A stretch of 64,000 nt of DNA from an uncultured Ectothiorhodospiraceae bacterium (GTDB lineage: Bacteria > Pseudomonadota > Gammaproteobacteria > UBA6429 > Thiohalophilaceae), in the NCBI GenBank assembly GCA_947259575.1, contig CAMYMU010000049.1:24559-88558 (forward strand), read 5' to 3'. The position numbers and the translations under genes were made by a program. Positions 1-8,600 of this stretch are shown here, piece by piece. How positions within the stretch are numbered: the stretch's first letter is position 1; each line of letters begins with the position of its first letter. Under the pieces are notes generated by a model that was not told the origin of the DNA, searched no databases, and was given only the letters and a program-made list of their open reading frames with translations.

Positions 1-1
1 G

Positions 2-406
2 CAACGCATCAATACAACACACTGCATCGCTCTGCGGGCTCCCGTAGAAATGACAACACTCCGTCGTCACTGTGAAGCAATTCTGCACCAGCTACTCAAC
101 GAATCAAGAGAGGTGACACTGGAATTTCCTATCATGTCAGACACCATACCGCCCCGTTTATACGACGATAACACACTAGCTCGCATTGCAAACATATCAA
201 CTGCACTGAAATGTGAGTGCCCTCATCATCTCGCTGAACTCACTATGGGATTAAATGCATTCGAGACTTATAGCGCAAAATGTGAGAATCAAACCCGCGA
301 AGATGCGGCGCTACATGCATATTTACATAGTGCCACTGCACAGGCCCGCCAGATTATAGAGCAGGCATTGGAACACCTTATTGAGGTTGAGAAAATTAAC
401 GTATAA
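2..406 (+). CDS. C-terminal part of a probable MerR-type regulator with B12-binding region (5' end outside window)
   Basis: The frame is open to the left edge of the window, so this is the 3' part of a longer gene; the ATG at position 50 is internal. The visible 134 residues are helical and include the stretch CECPHHLAEL followed by DAALHAYLHSATAQAR. From memory these resemble the C-terminal helical region of MerR-family, cobalamin-binding (LitR/CarH-like) light-responsive regulators of proteobacteria, which often control photolyase, desaturase and peroxide-defence genes. No DNA-binding domain is visible, so the family call is an inference. It is followed 19 bp later by a VOC gene and then by Sel1 and glutathione peroxidase genes in the same direction, probably as one transcript. 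Confidence 0.45.
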   Translation, partial: QRINTTHCIALRAPVEMTTLRRHCEAILHQLLNESREVTLEFPIMSDTIPPRLYDDNTLARIANISTALKCECPHHLAELTMGLNAFETYSAKCENQTREDAALHAYLHSATAQARQIIEQALEHLIEVEKINV

Positions 407-425
407 ATAGATTTGGGAAACCATA

Positions 426-746
426 ATGGATAACATTGTAGAAAAAAGTGAGACTGATGCAATTCACCATGTCGCCATTCAAGTGAAGGACATACAACGA
501 GCAATTGATTGGTATCAGGATCATTTTAATACCAAAGTCACTTATCAAGATGAATCCTGGGCATTATTAAATTTTAATAATCTAAGCCTTGCTTTAGTGA
601 TCCCTGAGCAACACCCGGTCCATATTGCAATAGAAAACCCCGAGGCTGAAAGATTTGGTCAGTTAACTAAACATCGTGATGGCACTGAATCTGTTTATAT
701 AAAAGACTCAGAGGGAAATGCAATCGAAATCATGAAAAAGAGTTAG
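426..746 (+). CDS. Small VOC (glyoxalase/dioxygenase-like) protein
   Basis: The product is 106 residues and forms a single vicinal-oxygen-chelate module. It starts with the typical beta-strand IHHVAIQVKDIQRAIDWY and ends with SVYIKDSEGNAIEIM, the usual metal-ligand strand with a terminal Glu. A middle His (HPVHIAI) is a plausible second ligand. VOC proteins of this size act as homodimers in metal-dependent isomerase, lyase or dioxygenase chemistry; the substrate cannot be read from sequence. A GGGAAA ribosome site precedes the ATG. It lies between the regulator tail and the Sel1 gene, so a role in stress or light-induced detoxification is only a contextual guess. Confidence 0.75.
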   Translation: MDNIVEKSETDAIHHVAIQVKDIQRAIDWYQDHFNTKVTYQDESWALLNFNNLSLALVIPEQHPVHIAIENPEAERFGQLTKHRDGTESVYIKDSEGNAIEIMKKS

Positions 747-800
747 TCATGCTTGTAATAAACTTATACAAAAACACCGATTTAAAAGAGGAACTATTGC

Positions 801-1100
801 ATGCAGAACAATAACTACTTACAGGACTTAATACTCTGGAACAGTAATAGTGATACCACAAACGGTATTAGAAAAGCTGCAATGCAAGGTGAAATGGATG
901 CTCAGTATGCATTAGGTTTATGTTATGCAGAAGGGCGCGGGGTCACACAGGATTTAGTCAATGCTTACCTTTGGTTAAGCCTGGCAATAGAACAAGGCGA
1001 TCGAGATGCATTTGATTTGCGCGCGATTATAGTGGAACAAATGAGTGATGATCAGTTCCTGATTGCCAGGCAAAAACTATTACAGCATAAGGCAGAATAA
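801..1100 (+). CDS. Short Sel1-repeat protein
   Basis: The product is 99 residues with no signal peptide. It carries one clear Sel1-like repeat (residues about 27-64: MDAQYALGLCYAEGRGVTQD then AYLWLSLAIEQGDRDA), an alpha/alpha TPR-like fold used for protein contacts. A good AGAGGAA ribosome site sits in front of the ATG. One repeat is minimal, so the protein probably works as an adaptor or with a partner. It is only 14 bp upstream of the glutathione peroxidase gene, implying co-transcription. The exact role is unknown. Confidence 0.75.
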   Translation: MQNNNYLQDLILWNSNSDTTNGIRKAAMQGEMDAQYALGLCYAEGRGVTQDLVNAYLWLSLAIEQGDRDAFDLRAIIVEQMSDDQFLIARQKLLQHKAE

Positions 1101-1114
1101 TTAGGAGCAGTACC

Positions 1115-1678
1115 ATGATTAAATATATTTCTATCATTTCACTACTATTATGGCTCGGACTTCAATCCTTCTCCGCCAGTGCTGAAGAAATAGATAACTG
1201 CCCTACCACACTTAATCATGAGGTCCGTTTTCTTAACAGCAACAAGCTTATTAAGCTCTGTGATGAATACAAAGGAAAAGTGATTCTGATAGTCAATACC
1301 GCAAGCAAGTGTGCGTATACTAATCAGTATTCGGGACTGGAAAAATTATATGAAAAGTATAAATCACGTGGCCTGGTAGTCCTTGGATTTCCCTCTAATA
1401 ATTTTGGCAATCAGGAACCGGGTAGCGAAGCAAAGGTAAAATCCTTCTGCCGTTTAACTTATGGTGTGCAGTTTCCGATGTTTGCCAAGAGTAATGTACA
1501 AAAGCATAACGCTGATCCCTTGTATAAAGTGCTAGGTGAATTGAGCGGTGATTTTCCAAGTTGGAATTTCCATAAATACTTACTCGGTCAAAAGGGAAAT
1601 ATTGTGGCTAATTTTTCCAGCTACACCAAGCCATTCGACAAGAAGGTAATCACCCAAATTGAAAATTTACTCGATTAA
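1115..1678 (+). CDS. Secreted cysteine-type glutathione peroxidase
   Basis: The product is 187 residues with an N-terminal signal peptide (hydrophobic segment 5-22, cleavage near SASA). The peroxidase core is complete: the NTASKCAYTNQY motif with peroxidatic Cys66 (codon TGT, not a selenocysteine TGA), FPSNNFGNQEPGS with the catalytic Gln, and FPSWNFHKYLL with the catalytic Trp and Asn. The family reduces hydroperoxides, in bacteria usually with thioredoxin or glutathione. Export to the periplasm is predicted, less common than the cytosolic BtuE type. An AGGAG site precedes the start. Being last in a four-gene run suggests shared control with the regulator fragment upstream. Confidence 0.9.
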   Translation: MIKYISIISLLLWLGLQSFSASAEEIDNCPTTLNHEVRFLNSNKLIKLCDEYKGKVILIVNTASKCAYTNQYSGLEKLYEKYKSRGLVVLGFPSNNFGNQEPGSEAKVKSFCRLTYGVQFPMFAKSNVQKHNADPLYKVLGELSGDFPSWNFHKYLLGQKGNIVANFSSYTKPFDKKVITQIENLLD

Positions 1679-1787
1679 CTATGAAAGAGACGTAGGAGCC
1701 TAAATCATTCTTATCAGTCAAGCACGAAAGAATTATGTAGTGCTCCCTGATCCTGTTTTTATCTCCATCTATCATGAATTTGGCTTA

Positions 1788-3821
1788 TTAAAACCACTGA
1801 TTAAGGTACTCTCGCTCAGCTTCATACAAAGCACTGCAGATCCTAAATGATTTTGCCTTTTCAGATGAAAAATCATGTTTTTCGAGTTCATTAATCAAGA
1901 GATTTAAATCATATAGTACATCTCTAAATGGCTCTTCATTTTCATTTGAATACGCATTAAATACATTCTGTTTCAGCTTATGCAACGATTTTTCATACTG
2001 CTCGGTTAACATAATCGCTTTATCAGACTTTTTTATATCTGCGTATGTAAACAGCTGTTCATAAACCTTTACCAGATGTGTTAGCCGGTTAATTTTATAT
2101 GCCTCAAGCGATTTTTGCCTAATGTTCAACACAGTAAATGGATTGAAGAAATAGTGGATCATAAGCCAGTTATCAGTTTGAGGGATTTTTACACTATCCT
2201 GATATTGACGTTGCTCGTCCGGAGTCATTTTCAGGAAAGGGTCAAAGGGGACATCGCTTTGCAGGAATAACCACTGGTGCTGATGACCACATAATCCTGA
2301 CCAGGTATCACTTTTAAAATAGGCATAATCCTTATGAAACTCTTTATCTTTGACAGTACGTTTTTTAATTGATCCTGCTTTCTTGATAATGCGCGTTTCT
2401 TTTAATGGAGTAAGAGAAATACGCTTCATAATGGTTTCGTTTTTACTCTGGCCCAGAACAGCATATTCAATGGGTGCATCAATCGTGGCACCTAAATTTG
2501 ATTCATTAACCAGGTAATCATTATCTGGCTTGTCTTTGTCTAGCCACTTGAACGTCACATCGTAACCGTCGTGGGTGTCTCCCGAGACATACTTTTTAAC
2601 GTTATACTTATCTTTATCGAACATGTCATACAAACGTTCAAATGACTCTAAGTCAAAATCACCGACAGGATGGTGGCCAACTATATATGTCTCTCTTGTT
2701 GAGTCCAGCCAGGGTAACAAAGCGTTATACTGTTCTAATGACAAATGCCCGGCATCTGCTGCCCCTTTAGTACCAAAATCGAACTGACCAGTGTCCTTGA
2801 TTCCTACACCATTCGTATAACTTGAAGTGTCGATAATAATGATATCGATTGTCTTGCTGTGAAGTTTGACCTCCAGTTTTTGGACCACAAAATTTAACCA
2901 CGGTTTTTTCTCCTCCCACCAGGCGAATTGATCACTATTTTCATCATAAGTGAAATTATTAAAGTGATCGCCAGGCGTATTACCGGCTTCATACTCCGTC
3001 CAGCAAATATTGCTCATGAAGCCTCGATATAGTTTTTTAGCATCAAAACTCAGGCAATATAAAGAATATCCTTCATACTCTTCGCGCCCTGGCTCTTTAC
3101 CCATTGCCTCGCGGGTCGCGTTATTTTTCAGATCAAGTACACCCAAAGACTTCAAGTAAAGACCATTGAAGGCTGTTTTATCGACTACATTTTTCTCGAA
3201 TATTTCATAGTTGCGGTCATTAAAAATCCCTGAATCACCCAATTCCTGTTTTTTCACCACCTCAGTACAAATACGGGCCCAACTGGAACGTTCATCTAGG
3301 AATGCAGAAGGCCCACTAATAAATTGAAATACACCTTTACGTATCGCCGTCGGTGATGACAGCCCCAGGTAGTAACCATCATGGTTACCCGGTGCCACAA
3401 ACCAGGGACGATCATTTTCGTTTAGTAACTGCTCTACGTCTTTATACTCTTCTAAACAACTATTATTTAACATGTCACCCGCATGAATAATCAGGTCATG
3501 GTTCTCTGTTTCAAAAATATGCTCCAGAATATCCAATGAGAATGCATCTAGCGCTGCGCGTCGATGCGCAGTATTTAATGACTTCTCTGAATAATACCCC
3601 TGCTCGAGAATGGGTTCTGTTTTGATCATGGCCTTTTGATTGTCGGCAACAAACAAAATCTTGTTGCCTTTAATCTTTTTTTTGTAGATATCTGCAGGTA
3701 AAGGCAGATTTTTGGAAAAGTTGGATCGTGCCTCCAGTGCTGGCTTCGGAGTCGACGAGCAGCCCGCTGCCAGCAAAGCCATTCCAATACACATAATCGT
3801 TATTTTTATTAGTTGATTCAT
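1788..3821 (-). CDS. Calcineurin-like metallophosphoesterase lipoprotein
   Basis: I start at the ATG at 3821, not the in-frame ATG 36 bp upstream, because an AAGGGG site lies just before it and the product then begins with a canonical lipoprotein signal (hydrophobic segment ending LLAAGC). The 677-residue protein carries the metallophosphoesterase signatures in order: ILFVADNQ (first Asp), HAGDMLNN, PGNHDG, IVGHHPVGD and SGDTHDGYD. These bind a dimetal centre that hydrolyses phosphate esters. It is long for the family, with a C-terminal region of about 200 residues of unknown role. Envelope anchoring suggests a periplasmic or surface phosphatase or nuclease; the substrate is unknown. It is monocistronic. 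Confidence 0.85.
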   Translation of the reverse strand: MNQLIKITIMCIGMALLAAGCSSTPKPALEARSNFSKNLPLPADIYKKKIKGNKILFVADNQKAMIKTEPILEQGYYSEKSLNTAHRRAALDAFSLDILEHIFETENHDLIIHAGDMLNNSCLEEYKDVEQLLNENDRPWFVAPGNHDGYYLGLSSPTAIRKGVFQFISGPSAFLDERSSWARICTEVVKKQELGDSGIFNDRNYEIFEKNVVDKTAFNGLYLKSLGVLDLKNNATREAMGKEPGREEYEGYSLYCLSFDAKKLYRGFMSNICWTEYEAGNTPGDHFNNFTYDENSDQFAWWEEKKPWLNFVVQKLEVKLHSKTIDIIIIDTSSYTNGVGIKDTGQFDFGTKGAADAGHLSLEQYNALLPWLDSTRETYIVGHHPVGDFDLESFERLYDMFDKDKYNVKKYVSGDTHDGYDVTFKWLDKDKPDNDYLVNESNLGATIDAPIEYAVLGQSKNETIMKRISLTPLKETRIIKKAGSIKKRTVKDKEFHKDYAYFKSDTWSGLCGHQHQWLFLQSDVPFDPFLKMTPDEQRQYQDSVKIPQTDNWLMIHYFFNPFTVLNIRQKSLEAYKINRLTHLVKVYEQLFTYADIKKSDKAIMLTEQYEKSLHKLKQNVFNAYSNENEEPFRDVLYDLNLLINELEKHDFSSEKAKSFRICSALYEAEREYLNQWF

Positions 3822-3930
3822 ATTGTCCCCTTTGAACCATAATAGGAGACAGACCATATTTAATCTACAAATTCCTTAATGAAGACTGATAGAAATACAA
3901 CATTTCCTCCTCAGCAAGCCACTAAAACAA

Positions 3931-4734
3931 CTACAGAGCTTTGTTGGAATTCTTTTTAAACGGATAACACATCTGACCCCATAATGTAGTGGGGCAATCT
4001 TTGTCTAAAATACCAAATTTTTCAGGTTGTTTATCATGAGGCATGTAGAACGTTCCAAAGATCAAATCATAAATAGGGAATAGTCCCGCAAAGTTTTTAT
4101 CTAATCCCTGTTCTTCAGAAGTATGATGCCAACGATGAAATCGTGGGCTAGCGATTACATATCGAAGAGGTCCAAAACTCCATGAAACATTTGCATGAAG
4201 AAGGATGCTATAAAATAAGATAAAGGGTAAGTATGCGGCCAACACCAAAAGTGGAAATCCAAGCGCCAGCATTATGGCAACGTTGATTGAGTTGCTAATA
4301 GCCTGGTTTAAAGGATGGACCCTAACGGATGATAACCAATCTAGTTCTTCCGAACTATGATGAATCGCATGAAACTTCCAAAGCCTTTGGCGATGAAACC
4401 AACGGTGTGTCCAATATCCTATAAAGTCACCAAGCAATAACATCTCTACGATGACAAGTCCTGCGGGTTGCTGGCTAATCGGTCCAAACCCTTGCACGAT
4501 ATCATCATCCAGTTTTAAACCTAAAATCGTGGCGATCAGTACGATCACCACAATCGCACTTCCATTTTTTATCGCTGCATTTATCGTTGGTGCAACTACC
4601 CAGTACAGAAGATCTAATTTGAATCCATCGCGGAATACCCGTTTGGAGCGAATGGCAGGAAACAGCTTTTCTAGTATTGTAAAAATAATAAACAATATTA
4701 AAAAACTAATCATTATTTTGGAGATTACTTGCAT
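3931..4734 (-). CDS. Sterol desaturase / fatty acid hydroxylase superfamily membrane protein
   Basis: The product is 267 residues with about four transmembrane segments and the complete di-iron histidine set of the fatty acid hydroxylase superfamily: HRWFHR, HAIHHS and HRWHHT, with a further His near LLHANVSW. These membrane enzymes use O2 to hydroxylate or desaturate lipids. The substrate (hopanoid, carotenoid or fatty acyl chain) cannot be assigned. The gene is followed on the same strand by the metallophosphoesterase and preceded by the glycine-zipper lipoprotein. An acyl-CoA desaturase gene lies divergently about 0.8 kb away, giving a small lipid-modification neighbourhood. Confidence 0.85.
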   Translation of the reverse strand: MQVISKIMISFLILFIIFTILEKLFPAIRSKRVFRDGFKLDLLYWVVAPTINAAIKNGSAIVVIVLIATILGLKLDDDIVQGFGPISQQPAGLVIVEMLLLGDFIGYWTHRWFHRQRLWKFHAIHHSSEELDWLSSVRVHPLNQAISNSINVAIMLALGFPLLVLAAYLPFILFYSILLHANVSWSFGPLRYVIASPRFHRWHHTSEEQGLDKNFAGLFPIYDLIFGTFYMPHDKQPEKFGILDKDCPTTLWGQMCYPFKKNSNKAL

Positions 4735-4775
4735 CTTTCACTACCGTTAAAATTCTTCATCTCTAAAATTAAACA

Positions 4776-5138
4776 TTAATTCAGCACAGCATAACCTCGT
4801 CTGCGTAAACAATTTTTAACAACGCGAGTGCGTTCTCTTTTGGTCGCCGCAGCACCTCTTAAACCACCACCTAGAGCACCCAATTTAGCGCCATTTTTAG
4901 TGCTATTTTTATTACCAATAATTTCACCTGCTACCCCACCAATAATCGCACCTCCAACGGCTCTTTTTCCAACTTTAGAATCTACTTGTCGTGATATTTG
5001 TTTACATTCGGCCAGATCTTGGCTGTAATTTCCCATATCGACACCCTTCGGGTCGATCACGATATCGTGCTTTCGAGTAGCACATCCACCAAGCGTCACT
5101 AAGCTTAATAAAACAGTGCATAGAATTATTTTTCTCAT
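4776..5138 (-). CDS. Glycine-zipper lipoprotein
   Basis: The start at 5138 is preferred over an upstream in-frame ATG (5207) because GGAGAG lies directly before it and the product then opens with a lipoprotein signal ending TLGGC. The 120-residue protein has a glycine-zipper core (residues about 55-95: VGGAIIGGVAGEIIG and GAKLGALGGG) and ends in a Cys- and Arg-rich tail (NCLRRRGY). Glycine-zipper lipoproteins of the SlyB/OmpA-associated type insert in or stabilise the outer membrane, often under envelope stress. The role here is inferred from the family. Confidence 0.8.
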   Translation of the reverse strand: MRKIILCTVLLSLVTLGGCATRKHDIVIDPKGVDMGNYSQDLAECKQISRQVDSKVGKRAVGGAIIGGVAGEIIGNKNSTKNGAKLGALGGGLRGAAATKRERTRVVKNCLRRRGYAVLN

Positions 5139-5324
5139 TGGTCTCTCCAGATCTAAGTCTTTGAACTGGAGAAAGTATAGGTACCCTACACAGACTAAGT
5201 GTTTCAAGGGTTCGGGAGATTTGTGACAAATTATTGCTAAATTTTATACAATTACATTTTGTTACAACATATTCAAAGGCCACTATTTAACTGAAATTTA
5301 AGATAAGGGCGATAAACTGTCTTC

Positions 5325-5502
5325 TGACCCGGTTTTTCTGGACTTCATCTGGACTTGAAAAACCCGATAACGGCCTTATATTAACTAATATTGGCCCCCA
5401 TGAGCGGCTCTCGTATCGATCCAAACCTGAATTATCCTGAATGAATTTACACATTTTTCCTTTATCAAACAGAACGTCAGAAACCACTGACGCTCTGTTT
5501 TT
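5325..5502 (+). promoter_or_regulatory. Structured leader upstream of the acyl-CoA desaturase, ending in a terminator-like hairpin
   Basis: This noncoding stretch holds three inverted repeats in a row. The first is at about 5328-5366, with GTTTTTC and GAAAAAC arms around two copies of TGGACTT. The second is a GGCC...ATATT palindrome at 5372-5396. The third is a strong stem at 5467-5500 (AAACAGA-a-CGTCAG paired with CTGACG-c-TCTGTTT, loop aaacca) followed by TT. The last hairpin looks like an intrinsic terminator but lies only about 30 bp before the desaturase ATG and in its direction. It could be an attenuator or stop read-through into the desaturase. Function is inferred from structure only. 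Confidence 0.4.
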
Positions 5503-5529
5503 GATCTTATTACACAAAAGGCACAACTT

Positions 5530-6714
5530 ATGAGCATTTTATTAGATGGTTTTTTGAACCTGTCAGCATGGGGTTACGTTGGTATCACCCTGCTACTCAC
5601 CCATATTACCATTGCTGCAGTAACCATTTATCTACACCGCCACCAATCCCATAACGCATTAACCTTGCATCCAGTGATTAGTCATTTTTTCCGCTTCTGG
5701 TTATGGATGACCACCGGCATGGTAACTAAACAATGGGTTGCTATACATCGAAAACATCATGTTAAGTGTGAAACAGAAGACGACCCTCATAGCCCACAGA
5801 TTAAAGGTATAAAGAAAGTACTACTGCAAGGTGCCGAGTTATATCGCGCTGAAGCAAACAATACGGAAACTTTAGAGAAATATGGTCATGGTACACCTGA
5901 TGACTGGATAGAACGAAACCTTTACAGTCGATTTCCTTTCCTGGGTATCAGTTTGTTATTACCACTTAACATTGCCCTGTTTGGACTAATTGGTATTACC
6001 ATCTTTGCGATTCAAATGATCTGGATTCCCTTTTGGGCCGCTGGCGTAATTAATGGTGTAGGCCATTACTGGGGCTATCGTAATTTTGAACCTGAGGACG
6101 CCTCACGTAACATCGTCCCGTGGGGTATATTGATTGGCGGCGAAGAACTGCATAATAACCACCATAGTTATTCGGCTTCAGCACGACTATCCAATAAATG
6201 GTGGGAGTTTGACATCGGCTGGTTATACATCCGCGTCCTGCAAGCACTCAAACTTGCCAAAGTGAAAAAAGTTGCCGTTAAGGCAGTAAGTGACAGTAAT
6301 AAACACAATATTGATATAGAAACCGTTCGTGCGGTGATCCGTGATCGCTTTCACGTGCTAAAACTATATGCACGTAATGTCACCAAACCCATGATAAAAC
6401 AGCAGCAACGCAATAGTGAACTGACTTACAAGAGACTGTTACGACGTGTCAGCAAACTTTTAACCCGTGAAGATATTGTCCTGGACAGAGATAAACGTAG
6501 CCGCCTCGATTTTGCGTTAAGTAAAAGCCAAACACTGCAAACCGTATATGATTTCAAACAGCAACTAAAAGAGATCTGGATGAAATCATCTAATGATCAG
6601 TCACGTCGGATTCAGCGTTTACAGGCATGGTGTGTCGAAGCTGAAAAAAGTGGTATTGAAGTATTACAGGAATTTTCGTATTACCTGCGTGGTTATACCC
6701 TGAAACTTCACTAG
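5530..6714 (+). CDS. Membrane acyl-CoA (delta-9-type) fatty acid desaturase with C-terminal extension
   Basis: The 394-residue product has two pairs of transmembrane segments and the three histidine boxes of the membrane desaturases: HRHQSH (residues about 37-42), HRKHH (about 75-79) and HNNHH (about 214-218), plus GHYWGYRNFE. These bind di-iron and introduce a double bond into saturated acyl-CoA or phospholipid chains, tuning membrane fluidity. The catalytic part ends near residue 245. The remaining 150 residues are charged and helical, longer than in the short DesA proteins, and may dock a partner. AAAGG lies before the ATG. Strong palindromic structure precedes the gene. Confidence 0.92.
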   Translation: MSILLDGFLNLSAWGYVGITLLLTHITIAAVTIYLHRHQSHNALTLHPVISHFFRFWLWMTTGMVTKQWVAIHRKHHVKCETEDDPHSPQIKGIKKVLLQGAELYRAEANNTETLEKYGHGTPDDWIERNLYSRFPFLGISLLLPLNIALFGLIGITIFAIQMIWIPFWAAGVINGVGHYWGYRNFEPEDASRNIVPWGILIGGEELHNNHHSYSASARLSNKWWEFDIGWLYIRVLQALKLAKVKKVAVKAVSDSNKHNIDIETVRAVIRDRFHVLKLYARNVTKPMIKQQQRNSELTYKRLLRRVSKLLTREDIVLDRDKRSRLDFALSKSQTLQTVYDFKQQLKEIWMKSSNDQSRRIQRLQAWCVEAEKSGIEVLQEFSYYLRGYTLKLH

Positions 6715-6724
6715 ACTTTTTAAA

Positions 6725-6753
6725 CCCCCATTCTTACAAGTTAAGATGGGGGG
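6725..6753. terminator. Terminator-like hairpin between convergent genes
   Basis: The arms CCCCCATTCTTA and TAAGATGGGGG pair with one bulge around the loop CAAGT, 10 bp after the desaturase stop. A long U-run is missing, so efficiency is uncertain. It separates the desaturase from the convergent amidohydrolase gene. Confidence 0.5.
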
Positions 6754-6799
6754 TAGGAGAGCGAACACAGCAAAGCGGGAAATTATTGGTTAATGAGTT

Positions 6800-7654
6800 T
6801 TACTCTGATCCTTTTCTTGTTTCCGAAACAAAGTCTCTTGTAATAAATTCTCCGTTTTCATAGGCGATTTTTCTGGCGACATCTTCAGGTAAAGCAGCAA
6901 GTAAGTTTCGCTGCCACTTCATAACATTATTAATTTTCAGCCAGCGTTGAGGTTCATAGGTGTCAAGACCAAGCAGGAACCGATCTGCATGCTCTATCAA
7001 CAACTTTTTCCAGTCCGGTAGAAAGCGATGGTTGTGAAATATCTCACGGCGAAATGACAGATCTGCCCATAAAGTACTGTGTTTATCCATAAGCTTACGC
7101 ACCGTATACGCATATTCAAAACCAGCATGCGCCCAAACGATACGTGCCTCGGGGTACTTCTCGAAGATAAAGCTGATGGCCTTGGCATCACCATGTACAT
7201 GCAGCATTAAATTATATTGTCTGGCCAGGCGAATAATTTCCAGCATCACCGGTTGATGTGCCTGCTCACCATCAATATGCAATTCACCAATGGCGGCGTA
7301 GCGATACTTCTTCAACCTTTGTTTTAGATACGGTATTACGCTTTCATCGTACATCCAGGTTTCCAGCGTGCCGCGTTTACGATAAGGACGAAGTGAAGGA
7401 ACAACTAAATCAGGAGCGGTCTCGTAAAGTCGTTGCGTCCCTTCATCACTGGTACTCGACACCAAAGCCCTTCTGACTCCCACCTCACGCAAGCGCCTGA
7501 TCGCATCCTCTGGTGGAATAGCATCCCAGACATCATGACTGTAGTGGATATGCGCATCGAAAATGGGTAACTGATTTTTTTGCGGTTCATCTGCCGCAAG
7601 GCATGATCCCCAAGGTAACAGCAATACCACCAGCAAGTTAAAATAGCTTTTCAA
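6800..7654 (-). CDS. Secreted TIM-barrel amidohydrolase-family protein
   Basis: The start is a TTG at 7654 preceded by GGTGAAG; the 284-residue product has a signal peptide (cleavage near SCLAA). Motifs of metal-dependent TIM-barrel hydrolases are present: FDAHIHYS (HxH at the first strand), LHVHGDA, VWAHAGFEY and GLDTY with a late Asp. The family includes hydrolases and decarboxylases; the substrate is not inferable. The last three residues and the stop (GSE-stop) are encoded by a dispersed repeat of the GGGGTCAGAGTAA family, so the C-terminus looks recently overwritten. The gene lies 45 bp downstream of the monooxygenase gene and may share its transcript. Confidence 0.82.
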   Translation of the reverse strand: MKSYFNLLVVLLLPWGSCLAADEPQKNQLPIFDAHIHYSHDVWDAIPPEDAIRRLREVGVRRALVSSTSDEGTQRLYETAPDLVVPSLRPYRKRGTLETWMYDESVIPYLKQRLKKYRYAAIGELHIDGEQAHQPVMLEIIRLARQYNLMLHVHGDAKAISFIFEKYPEARIVWAHAGFEYAYTVRKLMDKHSTLWADLSFRREIFHNHRFLPDWKKLLIEHADRFLLGLDTYEPQRWLKINNVMKWQRNLLAALPEDVARKIAYENGEFITRDFVSETRKGSE

Positions 7655-7699
7655 GATAACTTCACCTTCACTCCCACGCCATTAAAAGAGCTGTAAACG

Positions 7700-8008
7700 C
7701 TAACTCGACTCAGCGTCGATAACCACCTCATGCATTTCTAGCTTACCCTCTCCGTCAAACGCGTCTTTTGGCATAGGGTTACTGTGCGCGAGTTTGAAAT
7801 CTTCACTGCCTACCCAGGATTCAAATGATGCCTTATCCTGCCAGGTGGTTAAGACGATATAGGGTGTATTCTCGCTATCTGGCTTGAGGATTTGCATACG
7901 TACAAAGCCAGGCTGCTTATCGATCTGACCTGCACGCTGCGCAAAGCGTTGCTCAAACTTTTCTTCCCAGCCCGATGCTACGGGAACCCTATTTGCGACA
8001 ATAAACAT
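7700..8008 (-). CDS. Antibiotic biosynthesis monooxygenase (ABM/HmoA-like) protein
   Basis: The 102-residue product is a single dimeric ferredoxin-like ABM domain: FIVANRVPVASGWEEKFEQR, PGFVRMQILKP, YIVLTTWQDKASFESWVGS. Relatives include IsdG/HmoA/HmoB haem-degrading enzymes and quinol monooxygenases such as YgiN. An Asn near the start and a Trp in WQDKASF match the haem-degrading branch, but the call stays at family level. A GGAGAT site lies before the ATG. It may be co-transcribed with the amidohydrolase downstream. Confidence 0.8.
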   Translation of the reverse strand: MFIVANRVPVASGWEEKFEQRFAQRAGQIDKQPGFVRMQILKPDSENTPYIVLTTWQDKASFESWVGSEDFKLAHSNPMPKDAFDGEGKLEMHEVVIDAESS

Positions 8009-8095
8009 TGTAATATCTCCACAGATAAATTAACGGTTAGTTTGATGATTTCAAATTGGCATGTAAAATAATTTTCACTCTGATCCCATTAGCTA

Positions 8096-8530
8096 TCAAA
8101 ACTCAAACATAGTGTCTTTCATAAAACTCTCAGGGTTTGACTCCCATTCTTTGCGCGGACAGTCGGTGGTTAACTCGATGACATAGCCATCGGGATCACG
8201 TGCGTAGAAAGATTGAGATATCGTGTGATCAACACCTGCACTAACCGGGTTATCCAACTCGCTAAACTTTTTATATAGCACTTCCAGTACCGACTTGTTT
8301 TCGATATTAAATCCAATATGAACTAAGCCACCCCGCTTTATATCTACCGCTGTCATATCAGGATCTTCTAGTAATGCTAACTCGTGATTGTAATGACCAC
8401 TACTATAGAAATGCATACCAGGTCGCTCACCAACACGCGTCAAGCCTAACAACCCGCTATAAAACTCCTCTGAACGTAGTAGGTCTTTAACACGTAGCGT
8501 GACATGATTTACACCACCTTTGATCGCCAT
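8096..8530 (-). CDS. VOC family dioxygenase/glyoxalase-like protein
   Basis: The 144-residue product has two paired beta-alpha-beta modules. The N-terminal strand GGVNHVTLRVKDLLRSEEFY carries the first metal His, LVHIGFNI the second, and YARDPDGYVIELTTDCP the third ligand Glu. This is the catechol-dioxygenase/FosX/glyoxalase layout with Fe or Mn at the centre; the reaction is not identifiable. A GAGGAC site precedes the ATG. The gene is separated from the ABM gene by a fragment of the CTCTGATCCC repeat. Confidence 0.82.
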   Translation of the reverse strand: MAIKGGVNHVTLRVKDLLRSEEFYSGLLGLTRVGERPGMHFYSSGHYNHELALLEDPDMTAVDIKRGGLVHIGFNIENKSVLEVLYKKFSELDNPVSAGVDHTISQSFYARDPDGYVIELTTDCPRKEWESNPESFMKDTMFEF

Positions 8531-8600
8531 ATACTTGTCCTCACCTGGTTACGAGATACCCATATATCTTTTGATAACAATAACTTTACGCTATTTCCTC

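Noticed and set aside
1309..1320. Possible selenocysteine in the glutathione peroxidase active site
   Set aside because: The codon is TGT (Cys), so no Sec insertion is needed.
5287..5526. Leftward 79-codon frame upstream of the desaturase
   Set aside because: It covers hairpin-rich noncoding sequence, has no ribosome site and no recognisable protein features.
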